A stretch of 64,000 nt of DNA from Hyaloperonospora brassicae (GCA_947650285.1 CANTFL010000417.1:1-64000), one strand, 5' to 3'; positions 11,549 to 23,144 are shown, numbered from the stretch's first letter. Made by a program: numbers and translations. Notes: a model not told the origin generated them from the letters alone.

Positions 11549-12928
11549 ATGGTGTGTGCGCGCTGTAACCTCGCATTTAGCAAAACTTATAATACCATGG
11601 CATCGCCACTCCATGGCCCCCCTACTTTCGTTTCCTACATCGGCATTGATGTGGATGAGAACTATGGTAGCAATACCGATATCCATGGTGAAGAAAGGAC
11701 CGTCTCCGACTCACCAGTGCAAGAGGCAACGCCTCATACTGCACCAAACCCATTTGACGAGCGTGGTAAAATAACCGTGCTAGGAGCGAAACATCATGCA
11801 ACAGATGCAGGTGAACGCCTCATCACCAACCCGCTCGATGAGCAACAAGAGGTAATTCTTCCGAGAAATGAGCGTACTCTACGTCGCACTCATACCCAGA
11901 CGGTTATTCAAAATCGGAGTGGTTACGTGTTTTCAACACCTATCGTGGAGCAACGTCTCCGTCAAACGGAAATCCGTAGCCTTGCAATATGGTCCATTGG
12001 CCCAGAGGCTACGTCGCCAGAAGACATCGCCTTGCACCAGCTCCCACATGATAGGTATTTCGAGCCTTTCCTAACATTCCAAGTTCGATACAAGACAAAT
12101 CTTAAAAAATTGGCTCGTGGTATTTCAATTCGACCGATTAAGGGTGTACCCATCTTGTTGTTTGCCGGCGAGTTGCCTGAAGAGGTGGACAATCAGTTCA
12201 TCCGTTGGGTACACCGCAAGCGGACTCTCAGCAGTGTGCTATCACCGAGGGCAAGTGCCAGTGTGACTAAAGTTCGTCTGAAACCTAAGCTTCGGTGGGA
12301 ATACGCCGAGATCAAGGCCAAAGGCCAGTTGCGTACACGTACGCGCTATGCTTCGGCTACGCCGGTAGCCACGTGTTCCGACCCTAAGATGCGGGGTAAC
12401 CTGCTTCCTCCCACCACTATTGGTGGGAAGCGTCCTCGGTCGATGTAAGACCCTTGTCGCGATGTTCGTAAACATCCGCGGCGTATGGGCAATCCTGCCG
12501 AAGGTATATCTCATACTCGTACGAGTTCTCCGACTCCGGGTGCCCTCGCCAATTCGCCAGATACTGGTATTGACCCTAACGACGACGTCGTTTCAGGAGT
12601 CGCTCCACATGGAACTGGTGGTTGCCTTGCTGATCGTGTAGCGTCAGTGGTGATCGGTGTAGCGGTGGAAGACCATGAGAATGTTCTTCTCGACCTGAGT
12701 TGTCTCTGTGAGACATTGGTTAAGACCCAGAGTGCATTCGACGCAATGCAAGCCCGCGTGCAGGCATTGGAGTTGGGTCAAGCCCGTGTCCAGGCATTGG
12801 AGACGGGTTAAGCCCGGATGGAGGGTCAACTTGACCTCCTGATTCGGATTTAGCAACCAATGGCAATGCCAACCTATGCGGCGCAAGCGCCTCTAAGTTT
12901 ACGTAGGACGGACCCCGATACGGCTTAA
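11549..12928 (+). pseudogene. Antisense reading frame between Gypsy pol and 3' LTR
   Basis: A plus-strand frame, opposite to gag-pol, runs 460 codons from ATG 11549 to TAA 12926-12928, with three internal stops at 12446, 12809 and 12851. The first 299 codons are fully open, and the frame is open even further upstream into the LTR. I recognise no domain. The start has CARC. The middle has basic stretches (VRYKTNLKKLARGISIRPI). The end has two repeats of ARVQALE-type heptads, predicting a short coiled coil. All three internal stops can be explained by C-to-T change of CAA or CAG; one is supported by a neighbouring repeat that still reads CAA. The last 209 bases overlap the pol C-terminus on the other strand. 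It may be an additional retroelement ORF or captured host sequence. Confidence 0.5.
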
Positions 12929-13064
12929 GCAAGCAAACGTAGAACACTAGGTGCGTGCGCAGTTTGCGCGGAATGTTGATCTTATACGCAAGTCCCTTCT
13001 TGGCGACGAACGTGAATGGTCCAATGAAGCGCGGACGCGACTTTGTCTTGAAGACAGTAGACAC
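12720..13064 (-). pseudogene. Gypsy integrase C-terminal region
   Basis: The minus-strand frame begins KSRPRFIGPFTFVAKKGLAY and continues KINIPRKLRTHLVFYVCLLK, the SH3-like GPY/F region of Gypsy integrases (G-P-F, Y, P, H-x-V-F-Y-V-x-x-L-K). It is followed by a proline/glycine-rich tail ending at 12720. It follows the integrase core with frame interruptions between 13064 and 13431. Confidence 0.75.
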
Positions 13065-13430
13065 TACATATGTAGGTAAGTTTTAGCATTGAGTAGAACT
13101 TGGTATAAAACCTCATAACGTTCAATACAACCTCTGCCTTTGGCATCAGCTTGTTCTTTCTACTTGTCTTGGCTATCAGCCAGTGCGTCACGCATATGTC
13201 GTAAGACATTCAATCGCGTTGCGAGAAACTCGCTTACCTGTTTTTGAACAGTAGCAGGGCTGATATCAGCAATCCGATCGGCAACTCCTCCCCCACCAAG
13301 CCCTGATACACGCAGTGGTAGCGTTAACGGAACGCGAGGGCGTGTGACCTTTCACATTAAACTTTGTGTAGCCGGTGGATACATGCACGGCGTTATTCAA
13401 CGCAAACTCAACGACAGGGAGCATCGAACT

Positions 13431-13807
13431 TCAATGCCTATGCGCTTCAGCGCAAACAGTGCGCAAGATGTCACCGATGATGCGATTCATTCGCTCGGTT
13501 TGACCATCAGTCTGCGGATGGCCCGCTGTGGACATGTCCAAATGTGTGCCGAGCACCTTGACGGCGAACTTCCAAAACTTCCCAGTAAAGCAAAGATATC
13601 TATCAGAGACAACTGCCAATGGCAAACTGTGCTGTCTAAACACTCAGTCAATAGAAGCATAGCTGTAAAGTCACCATCAATGGTGTCCGGCACCACCGCT
13701 AAATGAGCCATCTTGCTCAAACGGTCAACAAAGACCACAATTCCGTATTGCCATACGAATCCTTCGGTAAACCGAACAGGAAATTTATACTGATGGACTC
13801 TTAACAC
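13431..13807 (-). pseudogene. Gypsy integrase catalytic core (broken)
   Basis: Two overlapping minus-strand frames together cover the core. One reads VFVDRLSKMAHLAVVPDTID, matching the region after the first catalytic aspartate. The other contains SDRYLCFTGKFWKFAVKVLG with the second aspartate, and STAGHPQTDGQTERMNRIIG with the catalytic glutamate. The frames change near 13600, so the core is interrupted. The spacing matches a D,D-35-E integrase. Confidence 0.75.
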
Positions 13808-14133
13808 CCCTTGGGCATAGGCAAACTAGCCAGCGGCGCGGCCGCGTGAGGTGAGGGTTTCACTCGTTGACACATTTCGCACGTACGCACATATGTGCTC
13901 ACCGATTTGTATAGTTTGGGATACCAATGGTATTGGCTGACTGAGCCATAGGTCTTCTCACGACCGAGATGACCACTCAACGCAGTATCATGTGCCTCAT
14001 AGAGGATCCAATACTTCAACTCCTCTTCAAGAGGGACAACGATGCGAGGGATATCCTCCACATCCGTGCTATAGCACAACAGGCCTTGATCGATGGAATA
14101 TCGATGTACCCTCGCACGTAATCGTGCCGACAA
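13801..14133 (-). pseudogene. Gypsy integrase H2C2 zinc-binding domain
   Basis: The frame contains HDTALSGHLGREKTYGSVSQ and further on YVRTCEMCQRVKPSPH, giving the H-H-C-C zinc-finger residues of the integrase N-terminus. It sits just upstream (minus direction) of the catalytic core. Confidence 0.75.
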
Positions 14134-14440
14134 TTCTATGTCCGAGTCCTTAAACTACTCGCTCCCTAGAGCACGTAGTAGAGCTACACAGTGTTCATCC
14201 TTGGCGTATGTCGTACGGATTAGGTCAGTGACAGACGACGACAGAGTCACAACATGAGCAAGCTCATAGTCAAGCCTGCGTGACAACGCATCAGCCAAAG
14301 CGATCTCCTTGTCCGGCTTACACTTCACCTCGAAGTTTTACTCGGTAAAGAAGAAAAAAAAACGATCCATTCTTTGAGAGAGGCAAGGCGACTAGGTCGC
14401 AGTGCGTAGTGACGCATGATCTGTATAGATTACACACGGC

Positions 14441-14743
14441 TTAGAGCCAAGAAGATGAACTGTGAAATTTAACGAGATCATACTTCATTGCGAATAGCTC
14501 TTTGTCATGAACAGGATAGTTTTTTTCTGCAACCTTCAGCTGTCGGGACTCAAACGAAATGACGGGTTCCCGTCCATCAGAATCTGTTTGTAACAAAGCG
14601 CTGCCTATGGCAAAGGCAGACGCGTCACAGACGACACTAAAAGATTGATCAGGATCAGGCAAAGCCAAGCTTGGCGCATAAAGGAGACTCTCCTTAACGT
14701 TCTGAAAAGCATCATGCTCGGTGCTATTCCAGCACCATTCCAC
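14441..14743 (-). pseudogene. Gypsy RNase H domain fragment
   Basis: The minus-strand frame reads FSVVCDASAFAIGSALLQTD and PVISFESRQLKVAEKNYPVH, followed by DKELFAMKYDLVKF. This is the typical Gypsy RNase H with first catalytic D and later E. The frame stops at 14441 before the last part of the domain. Confidence 0.75.
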
Positions 14744-14759
14744 ATCCTTTTGAGGAGAT

Positions 14760-16100
14760 TAAATAATAGCCGACCCATATCTGCGTACTTCGCACTGTAC
14801 TTGTGTAATTAATTGGCAAGTCCAAGCCACTAACGTCAGTCCTTTTTGTGTTTTGGAACCGTCCAATCAACAATGACTTTTACCTTAGCGGGATCCGCTC
14901 GAAGGCCTCGCTTACCAATAAAGCTGCCCAAAAAGGTAACCTCTTCTGCACCAAAGATGCACTTAGACGCGTTGGCGTACAACGTATCCGTGCGCATGCA
15001 CTCGATCACCGCTCGTAATGGTCAATGTGATTGTCTACATCTGACCGACCGTTCATAGCACGACTATGGACAAAGATGTCATCAAAGTACGTCTGTGCAT
15101 ATCCTCTGTGAGGTCTGAACAATTGTGTCACAAGACGATTGAATGGATCCAGGGCATTTTATAACCCTTGCGGCATAACCAGCCACTCCCAGAACATGCC
15201 GCTTGTAGTGCTGACCGCTGTCAGCGGAATATTCCTTTCTCGCATTAGAAGCTGATAATAACCATCGACTAAGTCGAGCGCACTGTACATTGTACATCTC
15301 ACCATATTGTTCTGAAGAACATCCTTCCTCCGAATTGGTGTCTGAGCCGGGATGGTGGCCGCATTAAGCTTATTGTAAGGATGAGCAATGCGTCACTTTT
15401 CATTGGGCTTTTTCACACGGAAAGACGGTTGGAAATGGGGAGATTCGCTCTCCCGTACAATTCCTACCGTGTGCTTTGAACGTAAGAAGTCGTCAATGGC
15501 GTCACACTGTTCCTTCTGTAAAGGCCACTGCCGCGTTACACAGTACTTCGCTCCAGGAACCATTTTAATTTCATGACGTACACCTCTATCGGGGGGTAAG
15601 ACGAACGGTGGGCTGAGACACACCACGTCCTGAAAGTCCTTTACTAAAGGATAGAACGGATCAAGATAATCCTTAAGGATCGAAGATCCACTACGGGTAT
15701 CTAATGCCGCCTTTGTGTCTTCAAGGACAGACCCGTCCAATAACGAGGATGAGTTCAACTCAATATCAGGCCGAATGACCACTAACTCGGATAATTCTCC
15801 TGCTTGTAAGGCTTGGCTAAATTCACCGTCAGACATTTCTTCTAGGTAAAACAGAGTATCCACGGATGGAAGAGTCTCGAGACTTATGTTGCTATCAACA
15901 TCGCCAGTAAATCCATTGACAAGTGTGTAAAGTGTATTAATAATTTTATCACTTCGTGACTTCTTAGACGTTGGGCGCTTAACAGTTGCCACTCTACGCT
16001 GGGATTGTTTCCTCAAAGAAACCTTACGCCTACTAGAGGCCGGGACAGAAGGACCCCCGTGGTTGCTATTCATCTTAGCACACTCTATACGAGAGCTCAT
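14760..16100 (-). pseudogene. Gypsy reverse transcriptase region (broken)
   Basis: An open block at 15393-16100 starts with a basic linker and ends with KYCVTRQWPLQKEQCDAIDD and GIVRESESPHFQPSFRVKKP, the start of a Gypsy reverse transcriptase. Downstream, in other frames, the fingers and palm are readable, including a YFDD catalytic box at 15078-15089 followed by IFVHSRAM, and a later FIGKRGLRADPAKVK-type block. Several stops and frameshifts separate these parts. Confidence 0.75.
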
Positions 16101-16556
16101 GTCTTAAACGACATCCAGTAAAGAGTTAGGTAAATCGGACACTTTACCCAGTGAATTTACACGTACCACTTCACGTACAGCATCCTAGCTTAGCCCTGAA
16201 CACTCTGGCTTCTCGCCATCAATGTCACTACCGACATTCAGTAAGGTGCCATCTCGGCCGCCCTCACTCGATGGAATTTCACGTGCAACCCCGTTCACAT
16301 CAGAGGAATTACATTCTTGATGTCTCGGCCCTAGACCAACCATGCTTGCAGCATGCAGTGACTCATTATAACAAAAATTATCACTTAACGGAGTATAACT
16401 CTCTTCATATACGGTGAAAGAGCTTCGCTCAGTTTTCATGTCGTTGACATTAAGATAATTAACTCTGACATACCAAAGTCCAGCACATTGACGTCTTTCG
16501 TCAATGGCTCGCGCCAATAGCGTTTTTGTTGCCTGGCAAAGGAGAAATACATGAGT

Positions 16557-17003
16557 CTATAAATCTTTGCTTGAAATATTGCGCGTGGCACCTAAGGTCT
16601 TAGACCTCCAATCAATCCATGGCTCATGGCGTTCAAGACAAGCCTTACCTCGGATGAGATCATATCTCGAATCCGAATTGAGGAAAAGAAAGCGTTCAAT
16701 GCTGTCAAAGTCCAAAATCTTCACACCTAAGTCCAACGGAACTTTAGGCACCGTGACGCGACTACCAGTCGCTAAACAAACGGTGATCGAATCACCTTCA
16801 TGCGCTTTGAGCTCTTCAGCATATCGCTGACTTCTCTCAAGGGAACGACGTCGAGCATAATTGCATGATGCTCCGGAGTCGATTAGGATCGACCAATACT
16901 TCTCAAAGTCTTTAACCTTCGCCTCGGCGACAAACAAGCCAGGCTTGTATCCACGCTCTGTGCAGGTGGGCACATAGCTCGGTGGGGCTAAGTCCTGTTT
17001 CAC
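16557..17003 (-). pseudogene. Gypsy retropepsin-like protease
   Basis: The minus-strand frame contains ILIDSGASCNYARRRSLE, with the D-S-G active site of retroviral-type aspartic proteases, and a later strand LDLGVKILDF. It lies between the zinc knuckle and the reverse transcriptase as expected. The frame is 148 codons and closed by stops. Confidence 0.7.
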
Positions 17004-17059
17004 TCTACCTCGTAGAGAAGCAACATGACTCAGTTCTACCCCAGTAGGGCGCCCCGCAC

Positions 17060-18101
17060 CTACTGGGTATCGACGTTTCCCCGTGCCATACTAGGTTTCT
17101 GGTTGTGGCTGTGGTTTCGACCCATAGGAGTCGGTTGTTGCTTACGCAAAGGACAAGTGAAACGCAAGTGTTTAGTGCTTCCGCATATATAACAGCGTAT
17201 CACTTCCTGTCGTTGCTCCGCAACATGAAGCTCCGCTTCACCTTCATCTTCAGCATGGCTCAGATCCATCGCTTCTTGGATACAGTAAGTCGAGGTGCTT
17301 GCAGAGGCTGCCCTCGCAAAGCTTGGGTTGTACCCATTATAACCAAGTCTGGCCGATTTGAAGTTGTGCTCAGCATTTTAAGCGATGCTAACAGCTTCCT
17401 CAAAAGTAGAAGGATGGAGCCGAAACACCTCGGTCCTGGCAACGCCATTACAAAGACCTTAAATGAAGACAGTCACACAGACTGTCTCAGGTATAGGGTC
17501 AGACTGCAAAGAAGCCATCAGAGTTCTCAACTCTTGGACATAGTCCATTAACTCATTCTTACCCTGACGGGATAGACAATAAGCGTGAGAGCCCGTGATA
17601 AGCCTGGTTAGGCGGCGATAAAACTCGCAAAAGGTCTAACTTGAGCGAATTACATGTGGGAAACGCCAAGTTGGCCGACATGCCACACGTCAGAGCCCAT
17701 TCTCTAGCTCTTCCATCGAGCTTGTAGATAGCCAGCGAGACCCGCTGGTACTCCAGTGAGATAAGGCCAGAGCTCATGACCATATCGATCTCACGAATCC
17801 AGAGAATCAGGTTTTCCCCCTCCTTCCGGGAGTAATGTTTAACGTCCACCCGAAGGGGACGAGGCTTGGCCTCTTCTGGTGGCATTGCCACGTAGCGTGT
17901 TGGCATAGCCGACGCTACTTGGTTTTGAACCTGCCCTAACAGGGCCGTTTCATTCTGCATGGAGGTCTCGACACGCGCATTGAGCACGTCGGGACCTTGC
18001 GCAGCTATAAACTCCACACACTCTGGGCTTACGGCCGCGGTCAGCTTATCAAGCGCGACCTTTTGGGCCTCAGATCGGGGTGTGGATTGCTCCAACCTCA
18101 C
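17060..18101 (-). pseudogene. Gypsy Gag with zinc knuckle (frame-broken)
   Basis: An open block at 17559-18101 (180 codons) has Gag-like composition, with an alpha-helical start and a segment LILWIREIDMVMSSGLISLE matching the retrotransposon gag family fold region. A second block at 17060-17269 carries CYICGSTKHLRFTC, a C-X2-C-X4-H-X4-C zinc knuckle. Sequence between them (17270-17558) is interrupted by frame changes. It is the first coding region after the 5' LTR on the minus strand. Confidence 0.7.
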
Positions 18102-18152
18102 AGAGGATCAAACGTAACGACTTATTGGTAAATTGACTACAAAAGCTACAAA

Positions 18153-18688
18153 GTGTAGCGAAGCTACACATCTCCTTAAGTCAGAGAAAGACTTAACGCT
18201 CTTACGAGCTACTTTGGCTCTACGAACCCAACTCAAAGAGTCAACAGCTCAGAGAGCTAAGGTTTGGTTCAAAGAACCCGACTGAAAGAGTCAACTGGCT
18301 CAGAGAGCTTACGGTCCCTGTTCCAGGGGACCAATCGATTCAAAGAATCAAACGCACTGAGTGCACAAGGAGTAGCTGCCTTAACAAGGCGTTGTTACCT
18401 CCTTATCGATCGCAAGAAGTCTCAGAGAGGCACGTGTCTTTCTGTTGATCAAAATGGGAACTGAATTTTATTTCTTCTTTTAACCTATAGAAACACCTTA
18501 GAACAAAGTAAATACCCTACTCGCTAATTTCCTGAATATAACCTCTCAAAAGATCCCGTAATCAATGGTTGACAGACATCAGTCTTCAACAATTGATCCT
18601 GTGTTCTAATATTACTATAAATGGGATCCCATCCCTTGTGTATACCACACCTATTGTCGACTACCAATCGACGTGTAATTCCGTTACA
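18153..18688 (-). repeat. 5' LTR of Gypsy element
   Basis: This is a 536-bp counterpart of 11013-11488 with the same TGTA...TACA ends. It is longer mainly because a block starting GAACCC is tandemly duplicated at 18224-18260 and 18274-18310 (50-bp period). Confidence 0.85.
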
Positions 18689-20464
18689 TGAATGGTGTGA
18701 CGAATGGCAAAGTAATACTGGGAGTGAGAAAAAGTCAATATCCCGGACATCCGTGTCACAGAACTAAAATCACATGTGTGGTGAGGTGACAACACGGCCT
18801 CCATATCGGGCTCCGAAAGTACCGCAACCATGCTCAACTACGTTTGGTTTGTGGCTGTCTCTATCAATAACTTCGATTTGGACGGAAACGCGGTCGTCAA
18901 TGAAAACGTGTACTTCTCACCTTCATGGGACAAGCACTACAAGACCGATCATTTCGACGGAAGAAACACGACCGCACCCGTAATCAAAAATTACCTCTAT
19001 GTAACCTCTATTCGATTTCCAGAGGTCTAGGATCCAAGATAATGACGCTTTGTATGAAGTTGCGCACGTCTCTAGCAACAACAAGAGTATATACTCGACC
19101 AACTTATTTAGAATATGTAGTCATATATATGGCACTGACCGATGGAACAACGTCAATTACACGAAAAGATCAATATTGAGCGGAACGTTCCTAGGTTAAA
19201 TGCTGGCGTGTGTTTGCAGTGACTAATTATACGGTAAACGAGTTTCGTAAGTCATTCCATTCGGAACCCGAAACCTTCTTTCTTTTGTTTCCCATGCCAC
19301 AGGTATGCGGACTTCGTGATGAAGGGTGAATGGGAGCGATTAGGTCTCATAGACACCACCTTCCATGAAAAGCTAGTTCGTTGGTTTCATTGTTGTGCAA
19401 AAATATAATAAGTCGACTTCACCTCACGCCGACTCATCGCAAATAGTGTTGTCAGGGACATTATCTCCGACAACTACTGCTCTATCTGGCCTAATATCGT
19501 CTTGAACAGATTGGCCAACCATGTTTAGTCAAAAGTGTCGACGACTGAGCAACGTCTTGAGCAGCTTTGATGCAAGTGATCTTCCAAATTGACTGGATGT
19601 GTCGTAGACGTACCAAGTCGTTAGGATGGAGTGTGTGGGATCGTATAAAATGGAGACATTTGGGCCTGAAAAGACATCATGTTATAATCCAACGCGGGCT
19701 GATATATGAGTGCGATCGGTGATCGCAATCGTTTCAGTTAAACAAGTCGTGTAACAAACGATACTTCGAGTAGGGTTGAGCCCGTGAGCTTCCACAAGGA
19801 CGTACAGGGAATATCGATTGATACGAGCGAAAACAAGTTCCGTAGATCAGCTGGCACCCTTTCATTCTCTAACATGTACCATAAGCTCAACCACTGATGT
19901 CCATAGTGATCTATTCTTCGTTTGCCATTATGCACAAAGCTATACTAGATACGACCTGTATCGCGGTCAGCATATTGATGCGAAGGTCCTCGTTGGTGTT
20001 GAAGAGCACAAACTCAGTTACACACTATTTCTGAATGCCAAAGACCGCAACAATGGATTTTGTGTCGCGCGTTCGCAGTCTTTCCCTGCTGGTTGCACCA
20101 AATATTCTTACGTGATGGTACCTCAAAAGCATGATGCCTTTGAAAAAATGTGACTGCATCGACGGATGCTGTGTCGAGTGTTCGCAATCGTTACCGCAAG
20201 TTACAATTAAACGTTCTTTCGTGCTTGTGCCTTTGCTAAAAACATGGGGACGATGTTCGTTATCTCCTGGCAGCAAACTAGCCACGAAATGGAGCACGTG
20301 ATCTAGCATACGGTATTGCTGCTTGTTGCGAGAAAACAGAATGTGGGTCCCCCCAATGTTCCATAGATGTGCGTGCGTCTGGACGCCTCATTGCCAAAAA
20401 AAAGGAGGATATCGGCTGTTGAGAACAGATTAATTTGACCTAACAAGAAAAGTCTTACAAAGCT
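18689..20464. other. No recognised gene; one short unbroken frame
   Basis: A plus-strand frame at 18830-19030 (66 codons, including INNFDLDGNAVVNENVYFSP) looks protein-like but matches nothing I know. A frame at 19818-20153 is also unassigned. Some of this may be the lost 5' part of the Gypsy pol that starts at about 20465. Confidence 0.3.
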
Positions 20465-20960
20465 CAAATTTTAATTATAAAAAAATTGGAAGACCTCGAG
20501 GAAGGGTTGTTGTTTTGCTCTCTGGATATGGCGAGTGGGTTTAGTGTCTTTGGTATGACTGAAAGAGAAGGAAGGAATTCGGCACTTTTCACCTGGCTGG
20601 GAACCTTGTAAATGGTTGCGGATGCCATTTGGGCTTATAAATGCGCCACATAAATATTTAAGCAACTCTTTCATGACGCTCGGTATGGGGTCTTACAAAT
20701 TTCCCCAAGGGCTAAGGTGGGTAGGCCAGAATACATATTCCGATTGGTAGAACCATTTCGCAATCCCGGTTCGTGGCAATGGGTCGACGGTCATATATCG
20801 ATGACATTCTAACTCTCGCCGACTTCTGGGATGCATTATGCACAAAGTTGTTACGACTGTTGGAAGTGTGCGACTTCTGAAGATTCATCGATCAGCGAGG
20901 TCAAAAGATCTGGGGAAGCCGAAAGGTGGACTGGTTCGGACATCGAGTGTTTAGCGAAGA
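20465..20960 (+). pseudogene. Gypsy reverse transcriptase fragment (YIDD)
   Basis: Readable blocks include LLFCSLDMASGFSVFGMTER with the motif A aspartate, then in the next frames WLRMPFGL-type sequence, GRRSYIDDIL with the catalytic YIDD box at 20794-20805, and KVDWFGHRV. The order and spacing are those of a Gypsy reverse transcriptase. Stops occur between and within blocks. Confidence 0.65.
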
Positions 20961-21174
20961 ATCGAAGGCACACCCGGTAGACATTTAATCTCTTGTAAAC
21001 CGGCGTATACGGGTTCTTGATGAATAATATAGCCTATTTATCGAAAACGCTGAGGTACACACTTCTATAATAGACGAAGCAAGAGAGGTGAGCTTCCATG
21101 CACGGCGGGACATATTGACGAACGAAAATAATACATCCGTCAATGAAGAAGAGGATTAAACGTGGGCTCGCATC

Positions 21175-21620
21175 CAAGTCGCCTTCGTTATGCTCAAGGA
21201 TGAGATTGCTACGGTACCTTTTCTGCGTTTTTTAACCCCGCCAAAGAAGCTGTGATTATTGTCTATGCGAGCGAGTGGTCTATCTCGGCGTAATAAGTTC
21301 GAGACTATGAAGGTCTACTCATAACAGTTGTGTTTAAGATGCAGACGCATAAGGCTAACGAATTGAATCTGTAGCCCTGTATAGCACAAAAGTGTTAGCT
21401 TTTTGACATTTTAGAAACTTGGTATTACACTTTATTCACTAGGCCCCTCAAAGATTGACCTGCCTTTTGAGGTTGAAGTAGTTCGATAAGTCGGCCGGCC
21501 TGCAGGGGCGTTTGGGAGGCCTGAGATGCGCTCTTTTCTCCGTAAACCTTGACAAACGTGAAGTGTAAAAAAGGCGAAGACCAGGTGATGAGGTATTTGG
21601 AGGCCAGCATTACACCTCGA
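21175..21620 (+). pseudogene. First (Gypsy-type) RNase H remnant
   Basis: The plus-strand frame reads QVAFVMLKDEIATVPFLRFF and NPAKEAVIIVYASEWSISA. This corresponds to the tether and first beta strand of a Gypsy RNase H; the catalytic D position is Y-A-S rather than C-D-A-S. It then breaks into several frames up to about 21620. Confidence 0.55.
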
Positions 21621-21719
21621 GAGAATGTAAACTCCTTTAGTAGTCGATTTTACGTAGGAAGCAGGCACGGCAACTATTCGACCTACCACCACTACCGTTA
21701 AGTTGGGCCAATAATTATA

Positions 21720-22080
21720 TGTAATGAGTTTTGACGTTTCAGCCCGCGTGAAACAATGAGGTGGGGCTTGTAGCGCTATTGTGTCTATACTCCTGGCATT
21801 CACCATAGTCGAAGCCGCCCATAAGTACCTCCGCACATTTCGGTGAACGAAGCAGAATATGAAGTAATGTTATTGGGATTAATATTGTATAATTCCTGGA
21901 AAGAAGACGATTGATTATTTGTGGCGACTGTCGGTTTGATGGTAGGCCAGATGCGTGGAGAAATGGAGACTTAGAATAAGGTCTATCGCCGCAACGGGCC
22001 AAGGCTCTCAATGATCTGTAGTCGTGGCGCTATGACAGCTTTTTACATGTGAAGCATACTGGAACCAGAGTGCAAAACAG
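21720..22080 (+). pseudogene. Second RNase H-like domain remnant
   Basis: Pieces in order are SFDVSARVKQ then, after a stop, GGACSAIV (first strand with catalytic D and G-G turn); VNEAEYEVMLLGL starting at 21843 (catalytic E helix); IICGDCRFDG (third-strand D); and a later VKHTWNQSA-like block at about 22050. These are the landmarks of a complete second RNase H fold between the first RNase H and the integrase. Confidence 0.6.
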
Positions 22081-22739
22081 TTTGACCAGCACATCTTTGC
22101 ATAAACAGAAAGCTTCGCGTCGATGCCGGCCAAAGAGCGACCAAGTATAGAATCATCTAACCGATTGCCACAGTTTATGGTCCCTAAACTACAGTGTCTT
22201 TCTGCCAAAATTTTTTGCAGCGACCTGATTGAGGTCTCTAAAAGGGGGTTTTGGGCTACGTGCAAAAGGAAGTGGTTCAGAGACTCAGAGTAGAACGGTA
22301 TCAGAAGGCGCAGATAGAAGAGAGCTAGATACGCGATTTGAAGGCATATCTAACTGGATGTTGGAGTAACCTGTAGATGTGCTTGGTCAGCGTGTCTAGA
22401 AAGATATCAGGGGATAAGTAGATAATCAAATAAGGACTATTGGTGTACTGCCCTAACCCTTGAGCCGAAGGAGAAGATCGGGACAGAGTGTTCAGGTTGG
22501 TGATACCGAAAAGTCTGCAAATAAACTTTCGTCACCACCATCATACGAGTTTAGAGAAGGGCCAACAAAGAGTCCAGCGTTCATACAAACAAACGCTACG
22601 ACGCTGTCACTAGCAAAATCTGTTTCGAAGTGCGCGGAGGTACGTTAGTTCCTGCACTGATTGCGAGAAGGTGGACATACCTAGAAGAGGAAGAGTCCTG
22701 AGAAATTTTGAGGAGACCTAATCTCTCCAGGTTATAGAG

Positions 22740-23144
22740 ATGGACCACATTCTAGATCTCCGAGATTTACACAAATTACACAAAGAGCTATCCATTCGGG
22801 TCGATCATTTTACTTGGTATGTGATAGTTCATGCTAGTGCGTTTGGGACGGCCGATAAGATCGACGAAGGTTTTGAAGAGTGTGTGCTCCGTCATTTCGG
22901 TGCAATTAAGCCGATTCATCCTGATCGCAATCAGAGATTTATGTCGGAATTTTTTCGTGCGTATAATTATATGGCAGGCCAAATTCAACAAGCCATTATG
23001 GCGTACCTACAGCAAGACAATAACACGGCCGAGAGGATGGTACAGACACTAATCAGGTCGATCGAATTATATGTCGCTGACGTAGGCCAACAAGATTGGT
23101 ACGAGTACGCAGAACAATTGACGTTTTCAATTAATACCGCCTAA
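22740..23144 (+). pseudogene. Gypsy integrase core fragment
   Basis: A 134-codon open frame carries MDHILDL (first catalytic aspartate region), IKPIHPDRNQRFMSEFFRAY (second aspartate: D-R-N-Q-R-F-M-S), and AYLQQDNNTAERMVQTLIRS with the final E. The expected Q-x-N-G-T-A-E-R block reads Q-D-N-N-T-A-E-R. A stop follows at 23142. Confidence 0.7.

Larger units (their letters stand above)
11013..18688 (-). mobile_element. Ty3/Gypsy LTR retrotransposon, old, with both LTRs
   Basis: Two homologous direct repeats (11013-11488 and 18153-18688) beginning TGTAGCG and ending GTTACA bracket gag, zinc knuckle, protease, reverse transcriptase, RNase H, integrase zinc finger, integrase core and integrase C-terminus on the minus strand. 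This is the Gypsy domain order. A purine-rich tract (minus strand CTGGTGGAGGTGAG, 11489-11502) abuts the 3' LTR. The LTRs differ by many substitutions and a 60-bp length difference, and every domain is broken by stops or frameshifts, so the insertion is old. No matching target duplication flanks it, and no TGG-type primer site is obvious next to the 5' LTR. About 1.4 kb between pol and the 3' LTR carries a reading frame on the opposite strand. Confidence 0.85.

Noticed and set aside
11008..18693. Target-site duplication for the old Gypsy element
   Set aside because: The five bases outside each LTR (GAAGC and TGAAT) do not match, so none can be claimed.
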